From Methylomarinum vadi (lineage in GTDB: Bacteria; Pseudomonadota; Gammaproteobacteria; Methylococcales; Methylomonadaceae), in the NCBI RefSeq assembly GCF_000733935.1, contig NZ_JPON01000001.1:1488001-1552000 (forward strand): a stretch of DNA of 64,000 bases, in the 5' to 3' direction. The notes under the pieces are model-generated. The model ran no database searches, was not told the origin of the DNA, and saw only the letters and a list, made by a program, of their open reading frames with translations. Both the position numbers and the translations under genes were made by a program. Positions within the stretch are counted from its first letter, which is position 1. Each line of letters starts with the position of its first letter. Shown piece after piece: positions 41,722-51,766 of the stretch.

Positions 41722-42771
41722 CTATTGATTGGCGATGTCGCATTCCCCGGCATCGAGTAACACGATTTCGACCCGGCGATTCAATTGCCCCCTCGCTTTT
41801 GAATATTCCCTGCTCATGAAGCGATCGCTATAACGCCGCTGCCGTTGCATTTTTTTGTAATCTCCTTGCCAGTCGTAACTTTCGATGCGCAAATATTTTC
41901 CCCGGTTCTTGCTTAAGTAGCGGATGACATTATCGCGGCGGGCATCGGCGATGAATAAATTGGCCTCCTCGTCGGAAGAGGCGTTGTTACATTTAGCATA
42001 ATCGACTACCTTCGAGGAACTCGCGAAACCGCGCACTTGCAAGCGTATCGGCTTGTTTTCGCTGCCGCATTGCGACAGATCCTTGCTGAGTTGAAGCAAA
42101 AACGAGCGATGCAGCGAGTCGATTTTGGTACCGGTCCATTCCGTCGTCGAAGGCGCGTCGCATGCCGCTTCCTTTGCAAAAGGCACGATGATCGTCGCCA
42201 TACTTTCCGACTCCTTGTCCGTGATAAAGGTCGCTCCGGAATTGATGAAGACGATGGTCGGTTTATTCGCAGCGGCCTGTTTTTTATGGATAATCGAAAT
42301 AATCTTGGCCGCCGGCGGTTCCCAGCTGAACAACACGAACAGCGCGTACAAACCGACGATAAAGGGAAGCAACAAATCGAAGATAACTTTGCTGAAGACG
42401 ATTTTATTAGTGAAGAATGCCGTAAATGCCGTCGCAAAAACGTTTATATAGGAACCGATTGAGTTATTCAGCTCCGCCAATGTTTCAAATGTCTGCGAGC
42501 CTTCCTGTCGAATCAAGCGCCATTGCCAGGACTTCCAATCCATGACCGCATGGGCGCAAAAGGAAATCAAATAATACAAGACCGCCAAGGCCAGCATCCG
42601 GGTAAAGCCGGTGGGGTCGATCTCGCCCGATTTAATGCCAAGCACATCGAAACCTTGGGGTATAAAGCCCGCCCAGGCAACGGCCACGCCCACGGCGGAA
42701 ACCAACAAAAGAATCTTCCGCTCTTGCTCGAAGCGCGCTTCCAAAGGATTGCGTAACAGTTCAATTTTCAT
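41722..42771 (-). CDS. Multi-span membrane protein with OmpA-like C-terminal domain
   Basis: The 349-residue protein has about three or four membrane helices in its first half (near 22-40, 58-78, 108-125 and 130-150). The C-terminal domain has IRLQVRGFASSS, ANLFIADARRDNVIRYL and RGQLNRRVEIVLLD, the layout of OmpA/MotB peptidoglycan-binding domains, where the Asp/Arg of the ARxxxV helix and NRRVEI are typical. This suggests an inner-membrane protein reaching the wall. No specific family name is recognised and the neighbours give no clue. Confidence 0.65.
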   Translation of the reverse strand: MKIELLRNPLEARFEQERKILLLVSAVGVAVAWAGFIPQGFDVLGIKSGEIDPTGFTRMLALAVLYYLISFCAHAVMDWKSWQWRLIRQEGSQTFETLAELNNSIGSYINVFATAFTAFFTNKIVFSKVIFDLLLPFIVGLYALFVLFSWEPPAAKIISIIHKKQAAANKPTIVFINSGATFITDKESESMATIIVPFAKEAACDAPSTTEWTGTKIDSLHRSFLLQLSKDLSQCGSENKPIRLQVRGFASSSKVVDYAKCNNASSDEEANLFIADARRDNVIRYLSKNRGKYLRIESYDWQGDYKKMQRQRRYSDRFMSREYSKARGQLNRRVEIVLLDAGECDIANQ

Positions 42772-43102
42772 GCAGCATTCACCGGAACTTGCCTTGACGA
42801 ACTATGCCGACATCATGGCGTATCCGTCAAGTTTGAAACAGACTTATTTCCGCTTGTGTCGAGCAAGTGACAACGGGAGATTCGATTATGGGCAAGAAAA
42901 AAAGATTGACCTGAATCGGTAAAAATCGATTGAAACGGCGCGACTGACGCCTTTATAACACTATGGAGTTCATAACGATTAATGAGAAGTGAGTGATTTT
43001 ATGCCGCAAAGAGCCGCTCGCAGCCTAACAGGCAGTCTTCGAAGAGCCCGGCCTTGATCGACCATCTGTCGCTCAAGGCCGAATCGTTGAAGAACCGGTC
43101 GT
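42772..43102. other. Intergenic region with a hairpin after hupE
   Basis: No gene is seen. CGGCCTTGA (43049-43057) pairs perfectly with TCAAGGCCG (43073-43081) just downstream of the hupE stop. No T tract follows in the minus direction, so it is only a weak terminator candidate. Confidence 0.45.
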
Positions 43103-43690
43103 TTAAACGCCAATCAACAAAGCCGTGCCGACCAAGGTGCACATAACCGTGAAAACGGCCCTGATGGTCTTTCCGACCAGGGGACCGGTAAAAACGCTCA
43201 CCATCCCCAGCGCATGCAATACCGCCGTCGCGGTTAAAAATCCCAAGGCATACGTCATGGCATCGGCTTCGGCACCGATCTCGGCGGCATGGACATAGCC
43301 ATGGCCTAAAGCGAAGGCCGCGACCAAACCGGTTGCCAAAACTGTCGGCAAGCGTTTGTTCAGGGTTAACAAAAGGCCGAGGGCCAGCACCGAAAATGCC
43401 ACCCAAGTTTCCGCGCCGGACACCGCGATGCCGGCAAAACTCAACCAGGCGCCCGCAACCATTGCGGACAAGAAGGCCCCCGGCAATAACCAAAAGGTTC
43501 GTCCGCCCGACTTCGCCGCCCACAGGCCAATCACCACCATCACCAACAAATGATCCATGCCGAGCCACGGATGCACCAAGCCGTCGGTAAATCCGTGGAT
43601 CGAGGCAATGCCGGTATGGGCAAGGGCCGAAGTCGAGATGACGGAAAGAACCAAAATACTAAAATAACGGCTGATAATTACTTTTCTCAT
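43103..43690 (-). CDS. hupE: HupE/UreJ-family membrane protein
   Basis: The 195-residue protein has a signal-like N-terminus (ending ALAHTG) and about six membrane helices. HPWLGMDHLLVM and LGHGYVHAAE carry the histidines and acidic residues of the HupE/UreJ family, thought to be nickel or cobalt permeases serving hydrogenase or urease. No hydrogenase, urease or cobalamin gene is next to it and I see no cobalamin riboswitch upstream, so the metal and its use are open. Confidence 0.88.
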   Translation of the reverse strand: MRKVIISRYFSILVLSVISTSALAHTGIASIHGFTDGLVHPWLGMDHLLVMVVIGLWAAKSGGRTFWLLPGAFLSAMVAGAWLSFAGIAVSGAETWVAFSVLALGLLLTLNKRLPTVLATGLVAAFALGHGYVHAAEIGAEADAMTYALGFLTATAVLHALGMVSVFTGPLVGKTIRAVFTVMCTLVGTALLIGV

Positions 43691-44148
43691 GATTTCCTCT
43701 ATAGTCTATAAAAGTTTGCATCCGGAAACATTCATCCCTTTGTTGCTTCTTCGATCGAAGCCGGAAAACAGATTTTACGGTCCTTCTCATTTGCTATGAT
43801 TTTTCGTCATTGAAAATACCGGCACATCGCGGTACCGCCCGCTTACCTGAAATATCGCCCCATAAATACCCTTTATCGCGGCAATCGGTAAATTTATTGA
43901 CAGTCATGCGGCATCCCAATGCCTATCACTCGCCAATTAAAGTCAAAAGGTTACTATGTCAAAACCACTGCCGTGAACCTCGGTTAAAACTGTTTCGACT
44001 CGTTTGGATTAAGCATCAATGCCAATCAGAATGCAAGTTACCGTTTGTTGAACAAACTATTTCTTTGTGATTTTCTTTGCGCAGCACCACGCATGACCGC
44101 TTCCTCCGATACCGATTACCACCCATCTAATCGCCTTAGCCGTTCTTT
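43691..44148. other. 458-bp intergenic region, nothing recognised
   Basis: It holds the upstream region of hupE and the downstream end of the VOC gene. An 86-codon open frame at 43810-44070 on the plus strand has no ribosome site or family resemblance and I do not call it. Confidence 0.5.
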
Positions 44149-44775
44149 TTATAATTCGCGAACACCGAGAGGCGTATCGATAAGCGCACGCAGGTGAGGA
44201 CGCTCATCCTTACCCACCGAGAACGACCCTTCGAGTTCTAGTGTAGCCAACAAACGTTCGACTCGTGCCGGCTCAGGATGAAAAAGTTCCAGTTTCAGCA
44301 AGGAGAGACCCAAATCCCGCAGCCTGGCGGCTGGCAACTCATTTGTGCGCCATTCGATCAGGGCAGGCGCAACCCCGTTCAGCGGCAAAACTCCGTCGGC
44401 GGGAATCGTTATCAGCCAATTAAGGTCGGCCCGTCTCATCGGTCTGATTTCCCCAAGCGACTCGCTAGCCGCGGATGCCGTGGTTTGTATGTCCGACACG
44501 CGAACCACCCACGCCGATAAGGCAGAGCCAGTACGACAATCCCAATGGTCAAGCCCGAACCATCGCGGCCTTCCGGGAGCCGGTGAGTCGGGATTAACCG
44601 CTATCACTTCAAGATAAAGGGCCTCTCCTAAACGCAACAGCATGTTATGGGTTCCCATGGCGGGATGCTCTCCGCCGTTTTGCGGCTCGACGCCAAGCTT
44701 TTCCCGGACGAACTCCGTTCCCGTCTCCAGGGTCGGCGCGGTGATGACGATATGATCGATCAAACTTTGCGGCAT
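44149..44775 (-). CDS. VOC-superfamily (glyoxalase-like) protein
   Basis: The 208-residue protein begins MPQSLIDHIVITAPTLETGT, the opening of PF13468-type glyoxalase-like proteins, with HPAMGTHNMLLRLG and YLEVIAV in the first half. The function is unknown; VOC proteins bind a metal and often act on small organic substrates. The ATG at 44775 is chosen because GGAGGG sits about 10 bp upstream; the ATG at 44796 would place that ribosome site inside the gene. It stands alone. Confidence 0.75.
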   Translation of the reverse strand: MPQSLIDHIVITAPTLETGTEFVREKLGVEPQNGGEHPAMGTHNMLLRLGEALYLEVIAVNPDSPAPGRPRWFGLDHWDCRTGSALSAWVVRVSDIQTTASAASESLGEIRPMRRADLNWLITIPADGVLPLNGVAPALIEWRTNELPAARLRDLGLSLLKLELFHPEPARVERLLATLELEGSFSVGKDERPHLRALIDTPLGVREL

Positions 44776-45182
44776 AAAGAACTTCCCTCCAAACATAAAA
44801 ACTTGTGGCCATTGATTAACAATAAAAAGACGCAGACCTTATGAATTTCTGATCAACTGTTTAAACAAAGCCCTTCCGGGTATCGTAAACCTAAGAAAAT
44901 CGCCTTTGTTATCGATGCACACTCTAGCTCGTTGCTCTGCGACGTCTTCTTCATATTTTGCAACAATAAGCGACCGCTCCAAAACGCATCGGTTAAAAAT
45001 CCGTTTATCACGATAATTTCCGGACAGGATTATTGCTTGCCAAACTAGTATCGTATCGATATTATCTTTACGAATTTAAGCGTATTTAAGCAACAAACAA
45101 TGTGCCAGCGAGCAATAACGATATGTGTAGACACAAGCCGCTTGAGCTTATTCCCTACGATAAAGAATTAACATTTATCGAC
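44776..45182. other. 407-bp divergent intergenic region
   Basis: Upstream region for the VOC gene (minus) and the porin-like gene (plus). It is AT-rich and must hold both promoters, but I cannot name sites. Part of it could encode an N-terminal extension of the porin-like protein if the GTG at 45102 or ATG at 45123 is used. Confidence 0.4.
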
Positions 45183-46433
45183 ATGAGCACCCGACAACGC
45201 AACGCAAAAACAATTAAGTCGGCAATTATCGGCCTAAGCTTTATTCTGTCAGTAAGTCTTGCAGGAAAAGCAATGGCCCTCGAAGACCAGCGCGAATTGC
45301 TTGATTTTTTACCAGGCTTTGCCGCCACTCGCTCGGATCTCAACCAAAACCAAGGGTTAACCATAGACGGCTGGCTTAATGCCGGGGTTGCTTACAATCC
45401 CGATGACCCCAACGATAATTTCAACGGCCCGGTAGGCTTTTCCGATCGCGCCAACGAATTTCAATTAAATCAGCTTTATCTCTATGTAGAACGTGATCCC
45501 GAAAACAAGCTCGAACAGTGGGGCTTGGGTGGTAGGCTAGACTTTATTTTCGGCAGCGATGCCTTTTATACCCGCTCTATGGGCGACCTCAGCGACCATT
45601 GGGACTCGCATATACTGCACCAACGCATTTACGGCATTGCCTTTCCGCAAGCTTATCTGGATATTTTTGCTCCCATCGGCCATGGCTTGCATATTCAAAT
45701 CGGCGAATTCTACACGGTGGTCGGGAACGAAACCGTCACCGCGCCGGATAACTTTTTTTACTCCCGCTCTTACACGATGCAATTCGCCGAACCCTTCTCT
45801 CACACCGGACTGCTGCTTCGTTATCAACTGAGCGACCACATAGACCTGACAGCCGGTGCGGTAACCGGTAGTCCGTTTGCCGGCTGGGACGGCAGCTTTC
45901 AACATCATTTGGATAACTGGGGGTTCGTGGGGGGAGTCAACCTGTCGCTGCCGCAAACCGACACCTCTATCGCGATGACCGGCACCCATGGCAGTTTAAC
46001 TGACAGCGAGGAAGCGGATGTCAATCTCTACAGCATCGTGATTAAGCAAGATTTAGCTGAAAATTGGCATCTTACCTTGCAACACGATTACGGCTGGCTC
46101 GATCGAACCTCCGCTAGCCATAAAGCCGAATGGTACAGCGTATTGGGCAATCTGAATTACGATATCCGCGATGACTTAGGACTGGGTATACGCTTGGAAT
46201 GGTTTCGCGATGATGACGGTGAACGGGTGGGCTTTCCGGCCCGCCAGCCCGTTGAGTTTGGCCACGCGGCCCATTATTACGCGGCGACGTTTGGCGCCAA
46301 TTGGAAACCGAAGGCATGGATAACCGTTCGTCCAAGCATCCGCTACGACATCAGCGACGGTTGGAAAGCGTTCGACAGCGGCACCAGTAAGCGGCAATTG
46401 CTGCTATCGACCGACTTTATTTTGAATTTTTAG
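45183..46433 (+). CDS. Outer-membrane beta-barrel porin-like protein
   Basis: From the ATG at 45183 the 416-residue protein has a signal peptide (about 1-33, ending AGKAMA) and then alternating amphipathic strands with many Asp/Gly turns, ending STDFILNF with terminal Phe, the usual outer-membrane assembly signal. Blocks such as NQLYLYVERDPE, FGSDAFYTRS and IGEFYTVVGNE resemble the putative beta-barrel porin-2 (PF07642) family. The substrate is unknown. Starts further upstream in frame would add residues before the signal peptide, so I prefer 45183. Confidence 0.75.
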   Translation: MSTRQRNAKTIKSAIIGLSFILSVSLAGKAMALEDQRELLDFLPGFAATRSDLNQNQGLTIDGWLNAGVAYNPDDPNDNFNGPVGFSDRANEFQLNQLYLYVERDPENKLEQWGLGGRLDFIFGSDAFYTRSMGDLSDHWDSHILHQRIYGIAFPQAYLDIFAPIGHGLHIQIGEFYTVVGNETVTAPDNFFYSRSYTMQFAEPFSHTGLLLRYQLSDHIDLTAGAVTGSPFAGWDGSFQHHLDNWGFVGGVNLSLPQTDTSIAMTGTHGSLTDSEEADVNLYSIVIKQDLAENWHLTLQHDYGWLDRTSASHKAEWYSVLGNLNYDIRDDLGLGIRLEWFRDDDGERVGFPARQPVEFGHAAHYYAATFGANWKPKAWITVRPSIRYDISDGWKAFDSGTSKRQLLLSTDFILNF

Positions 46434-46455
46434 ATATGCCTCCGATTATGCCCAG

Positions 46456-47178
46456 CTAATCGGACAAACGCGAGTTGTTATCCGAGTTCGGCAAAAAACC
46501 TGTCTGTTTCTCCAACAACCGGTATTCATCGGCGGACATGCGTTTTTTACGCGACAAACGCTCATGCCTGGCTCGCGCCAGATAGCCGGCTAGGCCGCTG
46601 CCGGAGGCGACCAACACCATCATGCCGACGGTCACAAGCTGGCTGAAAACCATGACGCCGCCGGCCGCGGCAGCCAGGGTAAAGGCCGCGCCGACCTTAA
46701 AGTTGGCCCTGGCATGCGCCTTTCTAATTTCTTTTTCCAATTGCCGATAACTTTCCGTCACGACATGGGCTTTTTCCCGCTCGGCCTCTAGCAGAATTCT
46801 TTCCCGCTCGCGAGCGTGCCGTTCCTGCAACTTCGATTGTTCTTCGGCGATGCCGGCCTTTTCCCGTTCCGCCTTGAGCAGGAGCTTTTCCCGCTCCTGG
46901 GCATGCCGTTCATGCATTTGCTGCAGTTCGTTCTTGTACATATCGCGGGCGATATAGGCGAACCAGAACGCCGCCAACAAACCGACGATCAGGCAAAACA
47001 AAACGATCACGACGACCAACTGCACATCCCGCGACCAATTGAACGCGGCCACGACCATGAAGCCGGTGATGAGCTGGATCAAGACGATGCCGGGCAGAAA
47101 TTTAAACAAGGTGATTTGAGTTGCAATGAAAAGAATATACTGTTCGCACTTCAAAATTCGGTTTTGGTAAGCCCTCAT
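46456..47178 (-). CDS. Membrane protein with coiled coil, unknown function
   Basis: Unrecognised 240-residue protein. Two N-terminal membrane helices (about 27-46 and 53-76) are followed by a charged coiled coil with two similar repeats (HAQEREKLLLKAEREKAGI and HARERERILLEAEREKAHV, about 90-140), then a small Gly/Ala-rich hydrophobic pair (about 160-200) and a basic tail. The first codons lie inside a 17-bp inverted repeat, so the N-terminus may have been replaced by repeat sequence. GAGAAGG sits just before the ATG. Confidence 0.65.
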   Translation of the reverse strand: MRAYQNRILKCEQYILFIATQITLFKFLPGIVLIQLITGFMVVAAFNWSRDVQLVVVIVLFCLIVGLLAAFWFAYIARDMYKNELQQMHERHAQEREKLLLKAEREKAGIAEEQSKLQERHARERERILLEAEREKAHVVTESYRQLEKEIRKAHARANFKVGAAFTLAAAAGGVMVFSQLVTVGMMVLVASGSGLAGYLARARHERLSRKKRMSADEYRLLEKQTGFLPNSDNNSRLSD

Positions 47179-47230
47179 CCAACCTTCTCCCGGTGAGAGA
47201 AGATATCAATGTGCCGAATTTTGAAGTGCG
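47145..47230. repeat. 17-bp perfect inverted repeat spanning a gene start
   Basis: CGCACTTCAAAATTCGG (47145-47161) and its exact reverse complement (47214-47230) flank 52 bp containing CCCTCATCCAACCTTCTCCC, a phrase resembling common dispersed repeats of proteobacteria. The left arm lies inside the coding start of the gene ending at 46456. Confidence 0.7.
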
Positions 47231-47412
47231 CTGACTATAAATTAGAGCTTTATTCTACCCGAATGTTTCCAAAGCAATAACAGTGGCGGTTTGTTCGACT
47301 ATCCAAACAGCAAACTCTTCTACTGGCGAAGACTATGAACATACGTGGACCGGATTAAGCCTTGCATGACCAACATCAGGGCTGATCGGCGGCTGACCGT
47401 CCCTCATTTTCC

Positions 47413-48735
47413 TCATGCCTTATTAGGCTGTCGCGGGCGACGCGTCCTCTTGGCCTTAGCAGGGGCGGCCGTGGCCGCTTGGGGAGTCTTGTTCCTGCTT
47501 TGTCTTCTGCCGCTACGACCTTTATTTTCCTTGGTGCCTGCCGGACCGGCTTTGCCTTGAGGTGCTTTGGGCCTGGCTGTCTTCTGCGGTTCCAGCGCAA
47601 CGGGCTCGTAGCCGGTATCAGCAACCCGGGGAATCCGTTTGTCCAACATCTTCTCGACCGCGAACAGTAAATGCGCCTCCTCCGGCGCTACCAACGAAAT
47701 CGCCTCGCCCTCGGCGCCCGCCCTGCCGGTACGGCCGATGCGGTGAACATAATCCTCGGCGACCGCGGGCAGGTCGAAATTGACCACATGAGGCAACTGC
47801 TCGATGTCCAGGCCGCGGGCGGCAATGTCGGTGGCGATTAAGGCGGTGATGTCGTTGTTTTTAAAGGCCTGCAGCGCCCGGTTACGGGCGCCCTGACTTT
47901 TATCGCCGTGCAAGGCGCTGCAACGGATGCCGTCCTTGATCAGTTGCCGGCACAAACGGTCGGCGCCGTGCTTGGTCCTGACGAACACCAATACCTGTTG
48001 CCAATTGTTATGGCCGATCAGCCAGGACAGCAGTTCGCGCTTGTATTCCTTCTTGATCGCATAAACCCGCTGACTCACACTATCTGCCGCGGCATTTTCT
48101 CTGGCGACGGCGACTTCGACCGGGTCATGCAGCAATTGCTCGGCCAATAGCTTTATTTCTTTGGAATAAGTGGCGGAAAACAATAGATTCTGGCGCCGCT
48201 CCGGCAGAATGTCGATGATTTTGCGGATGTCCTTGATGAAACCCATATCCAGCATGCGATCGGCTTCGTCGAGCACCAGAAACTGCACCTGGCTCAGATC
48301 GACCTGTTTTTGATAGAGCAGATCCAACAATCGTCCTGGCGTCGCGACCAGAATGTCGGCGCCTCGCTGCAGACGACGAATCTGCTGATTGATATTGACG
48401 CCGCCGAACACCACCTCGGCAAATAACGGCACATGCTTGCCGTAGGTTCTGACGCTTTCGTAAACCTGCATCGCCAGCTCTCGGGTCGGCGTCAGGATCA
48501 AGGCCCGCACTGGATGCGGCTTGCGTGGCTTTGGCTGATTCAGCAACAATTGCAGCAACGGCAAGGTGAAGCCGGCGGTCTTGCCGGTACCGGTTTGCGC
48601 GCCGGCCAAAATATCGCGCCCCTGCAAAATGACCGGAATGGCCTGCTGCTGCACCGGCGTCGGTTTTTCATAGCCCTGTTCGGCAATCGCTTGCAACAGA
48701 GGTTCGGATAATTCTAATTGGCTAAATGACATCAT
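47413..48735 (-). CDS. rhlE: DEAD-box RNA helicase RhlE
   Basis: The 440-residue helicase has the Q-motif region ([13 protein letters not shown]), [41 protein letters not shown] and [11 protein letters not shown] basic, low-complexity tail (about 370-440) ends in RKRTRRPRQ-type sequence, as in RhlE, and binds RNA. It acts in ribosome maturation and RNA decay. Two adjacent ATGs (48735, 48732) are possible. Confidence 0.93.
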   Translation of the reverse strand: MMSFSQLELSEPLLQAIAEQGYEKPTPVQQQAIPVILQGRDILAGAQTGTGKTAGFTLPLLQLLLNQPKPRKPHPVRALILTPTRELAMQVYESVRTYGKHVPLFAEVVFGGVNINQQIRRLQRGADILVATPGRLLDLLYQKQVDLSQVQFLVLDEADRMLDMGFIKDIRKIIDILPERRQNLLFSATYSKEIKLLAEQLLHDPVEVAVARENAAADSVSQRVYAIKKEYKRELLSWLIGHNNWQQVLVFVRTKHGADRLCRQLIKDGIRCSALHGDKSQGARNRALQAFKNNDITALIATDIAARGLDIEQLPHVVNFDLPAVAEDYVHRIGRTGRAGAEGEAISLVAPEEAHLLFAVEKMLDKRIPRVADTGYEPVALEPQKTARPKAPQGKAGPAGTKENKGRSGRRQSRNKTPQAATAAPAKAKRTRRPRQPNKA

Positions 48736-48759
48736 ATTAAGGTTGGAAAGTCATGGAAA

Positions 48760-48829
48760 GATGCGCCTCCTAACGTCGGCACATCCGGCGAATCAATACG
48801 TAGACCGGATGAAGCAAAGCGAAATCCGG
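48760..48829. repeat. REP-like palindromic region between rapA and rhlE
   Basis: 48760-48786 is identical to 41614-41640 (27 bp). Immediately after, CATCCGG (48782-48788) pairs with CCGGATG (48805-48811), which in turn can pair with ATCCGG (48824-48829). GACCGGAT-AAGC wording recurs near 47350. This is typical of dispersed palindromic elements mobilised by REP-type transposases. Confidence 0.6.
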
Positions 48830-48840
48830 CAACAACTTGT

Positions 48841-51612
48841 TTAATTGGTGATAATGAAACGCACCGCATCCAGTTTCAGTTGCGCTGCCTGAATATTCTC
48901 GTGCGCCAGCAACGTCATTTCCTTCAATTGCTCGATTTCCTGTTCGCGGATACCCGGGTTGATCTTTTTCAAACGTACCAAACGCTTGATCTCGCCGGTC
49001 ATCGCCGCGAGCATTTGCCGGTCGGCATCGGCAAGCAAATGTTGCATCTGTTGCCGAGCGTCCTGCTCGGCGATCTTGATCATGTCGAGCAGGTGCTGGC
49101 GCTGACTGTTCAGAAACGAACTAATCTGCGCCTTGTCGAATTTATCGCCGGTTTCAATCATGCTTTGATGGCTGATCGCGGCGGTCAAATCCTTTTTATT
49201 CTGGTCAATCAACACTCGGATCGGCGTAGGCGGTAAAAAGCGGCCGATTTGCAGCTCGGCCGGCGCGCTGCATTCCACCACGAACAACATTTCCAGCAGA
49301 AATTGCGCCGACTTCAATTGCGGATGTTTGATTACGCTGACCGCGGCGTTGCCGGTTTCGCTGGACAACACCAAATCCATCGCCGCCGTCACCATCGGGT
49401 GCTCGTCGGTCAAAAACTGCATATCCTCGCGCGCCAAGGCGATATCGCGGTCCACCGTGACGGTCAGGCCGTCATCCTGCAGCATCGGAAAATGAGCGAT
49501 GCGCAGGCTTTCGCTCGGCCACAGAATATGGCAGTCCCGGGAATGGAACTCCACGTCCACGCCATAACAATCGAACACAGCCTCCATATAATTCCACAAG
49601 CTACCGTCCTGTTCCCGGTTCGCCACCAGCTCGATCAATTGCGCCGCCTCTTCGGGCTTGCAAGAATTCAGTTCCAACAATTGGTCGCGGCCGTGCTGAA
49701 ATTCCTCCTCGATTTGGGCATTCAAGCGCTGCGTCTTGGCTATGAAATCATCGATCAAGCCGGGTTCGCGACTGTTCAAGGCGCGATCGAATTCATCTCC
49801 CAGCAACTCCACCACCTGAGCAGCGCCGGCACAGTTATGGCGAAAGGCATTCAAGCCTTCGTCGTACCAACGGAACAAAACCTGCTGACGACTGTTCTCC
49901 AGATACGGAATATGCAGCTGTATCACCTGTTTCTGGCCGATCCGGTCCAATCGGCCGATACGTTGCTGCAATAAATCCGGATTGTCCGGCAGATCGAACA
50001 AAATCAGATGATGCAGAAACTGGAAGTTACGGCCCTCGCTGCCGATCTCGGAGCAGATCAACAACTGGGCGCTGCTCTCCTCGTCGGCAAAATAGGCGGC
50101 GGCGCGGTCGCGTTCGACGATGCTCATACCTTCGTGGAAAATCGCCGCGGCGATGCCGTGCCGGTTTTTCAGCAACTGCTCCAGCTTGATCACCGTCTCC
50201 GCCTGCCGGCAGATCAACAGCGCCTTCTCCCCGCCCAATTCCTTCACTTTGGCGACCAACCAAACGAAATACGGATCGCGTTGCAGATCGTCCGTTTGCG
50301 CCTCGCCCTGCAGCGGATAGGCATGGCGTTGGCGATCGGGAAAGCCTTTGACGGTATGGCGCGAATTGCGGAACAGGATGCGTCCGGTGCCGTGATGGTC
50401 AAGCAACAGCGTGATCAGTTCCTCGCGTACCGCGGCACCGTGGTCGGCGTCATTGACTTTGCCCAACAGCGTTTCGACATGATCCTGCTGCAGCAAGTCC
50501 TTCAGTTTTTGCCGGTCGCCATCACTCAGCTCCTGGCCTCCGATCAACAGATTGGCGACCTCGGCCACCGGCTCGAACTGCCGTTCCTCCTCCAGGAAGC
50601 GTTCGAAACTGTAGAAACGGTCGGGGTCGAGCAGGCGCAATCGGGCGAAATGACTTTCCTTGCCCAGCTGCTCCGGCGTGGCGGTCAACAACACCAGTCC
50701 CGGTACACTGTTCGCCAGTTGCTCGACGAACAGGTATTCCGGACTCGGCGCCTCTTCGCTCCATTCCAGGTGATGCGCCTCGTCGACCACGACGATGTCC
50801 CAATCGGCCGCCAAGGCTTGTTCTTGGCGGTGTGGATTATTTGCGAAAAAGCCCTGACTACACAACACCCATTGTTCGGTCATGAACGGATTGGCTTCAT
50901 GGCTTTCGACACAGCGCTCCTCGTCGAAGATGCTGAAACGCAGATTGAAGCGGCGCAGCATTTCCACCAGCCATTGATGCACCAGGCTGTCCGGAACGAT
51001 CACCAATACTCGCCGGCTCAACCCATTCAGCAAGCGGTGGTGCAGAATCAACCCGGCCTCGATAGTTTTTCCCAGGCCCACCTCGTCGGCCAGCATGATT
51101 CGGGGCGCGATGCGCTTAGCCGCTTCATGGGCAATATAAAGCTGGTGCGGTATCAAGGCGATGCGGGCGCCCTGCAGTCCCTTCACGTCGGATTGCTGAA
51201 ATTGCCGCTGCCGCAACCAGGTTTCGTGGCGCAACAAGAACCAACCGGTAGGATCGAACTGGCCGGTGAACAAGCGGTCCTGCGGCTTGTTGAATTGAAT
51301 ATGATGATTCAGTTCCATTTCATTCAATTGCCTGGCCTGACCGCTTTCGTCGATCCCCAGATAAGTAATCAAGCCATTTTTTTCCTGCAATTCCCGCACC
51401 GTCAGGCGAACATCATCGGTCGATTCGATCACGTCGCCGACGGTAAACTTGACCCGCGTCAACGGCGCATTGTCCTTGGCGTAGACGCGCTTATCGCCGG
51501 TCGCCAAAAACAATACGCTGACCCGGTTGAATTGCACTTCCAAAATCAGGCCCAAGCCCAATTCCGATTCGGTATTACTGATCCACCGTTGGCCGGGGAT
51601 AAAATCATTCAT
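48841..51612 (-). CDS. rapA: RNA polymerase-associated ATPase RapA
   Basis: The 923-residue SWI2/SNF2 protein recycles RNA polymerase. It opens with GQRWISNTESELGLG and tandem Tudor-like domains, then ADEVGLGKTIEAGLIL, DEAHHLEWSEEAPS, LLTATPEQLG, ICSEIGSEGRNFQF and QQRIGRLDRIGQ, all matching RapA. I start at the ATG at 51612 (MNDFIPGQRW), which agrees with the family N-terminus; an upstream ATG would add 21 hydrophobic residues that the family lacks. Confidence 0.96.
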   Translation of the reverse strand: MNDFIPGQRWISNTESELGLGLILEVQFNRVSVLFLATGDKRVYAKDNAPLTRVKFTVGDVIESTDDVRLTVRELQEKNGLITYLGIDESGQARQLNEMELNHHIQFNKPQDRLFTGQFDPTGWFLLRHETWLRQRQFQQSDVKGLQGARIALIPHQLYIAHEAAKRIAPRIMLADEVGLGKTIEAGLILHHRLLNGLSRRVLVIVPDSLVHQWLVEMLRRFNLRFSIFDEERCVESHEANPFMTEQWVLCSQGFFANNPHRQEQALAADWDIVVVDEAHHLEWSEEAPSPEYLFVEQLANSVPGLVLLTATPEQLGKESHFARLRLLDPDRFYSFERFLEEERQFEPVAEVANLLIGGQELSDGDRQKLKDLLQQDHVETLLGKVNDADHGAAVREELITLLLDHHGTGRILFRNSRHTVKGFPDRQRHAYPLQGEAQTDDLQRDPYFVWLVAKVKELGGEKALLICRQAETVIKLEQLLKNRHGIAAAIFHEGMSIVERDRAAAYFADEESSAQLLICSEIGSEGRNFQFLHHLILFDLPDNPDLLQQRIGRLDRIGQKQVIQLHIPYLENSRQQVLFRWYDEGLNAFRHNCAGAAQVVELLGDEFDRALNSREPGLIDDFIAKTQRLNAQIEEEFQHGRDQLLELNSCKPEEAAQLIELVANREQDGSLWNYMEAVFDCYGVDVEFHSRDCHILWPSESLRIAHFPMLQDDGLTVTVDRDIALAREDMQFLTDEHPMVTAAMDLVLSSETGNAAVSVIKHPQLKSAQFLLEMLFVVECSAPAELQIGRFLPPTPIRVLIDQNKKDLTAAISHQSMIETGDKFDKAQISSFLNSQRQHLLDMIKIAEQDARQQMQHLLADADRQMLAAMTGEIKRLVRLKKINPGIREQEIEQLKEMTLLAHENIQAAQLKLDAVRFIITN

Positions 51613-51766
51613 AGAGTAAATAATGTCTATTGATTGGAAAAAATAGAATGCGTAAAGCATGGTGAAGCGCATCATGGTTTATTTCGAGGCGCTGAATTAG
51701 GTCTTTTGCGCCTTCTAATAGTTGATGCGCTTTCTGTCGTCAGCGCCCTACACGTTTAGATAAGCG

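Noticed and set aside
42999-43568. 189-codon minus-strand open frame overlapping hupE
   Set aside because: Same-strand alternative frame with Gly/Arg-rich composition; hupE in the other frame has the family motifs and helices.
43810-44070. 86-codon plus-strand open frame in the hupE upstream region
   Set aside because: Composition and lack of start signals suggest chance.
49249-49974. 241-codon plus-strand open frame opposite rapA
   Set aside because: Antisense shadow of the conserved RapA C-terminal half.
50008-51633. 541-codon open frame on the plus strand opposite rapA
   Set aside because: It lies wholly antisense to rapA, whose protein matches its family end to end; low-complexity composition and no family features mark it as a codon-bias shadow.
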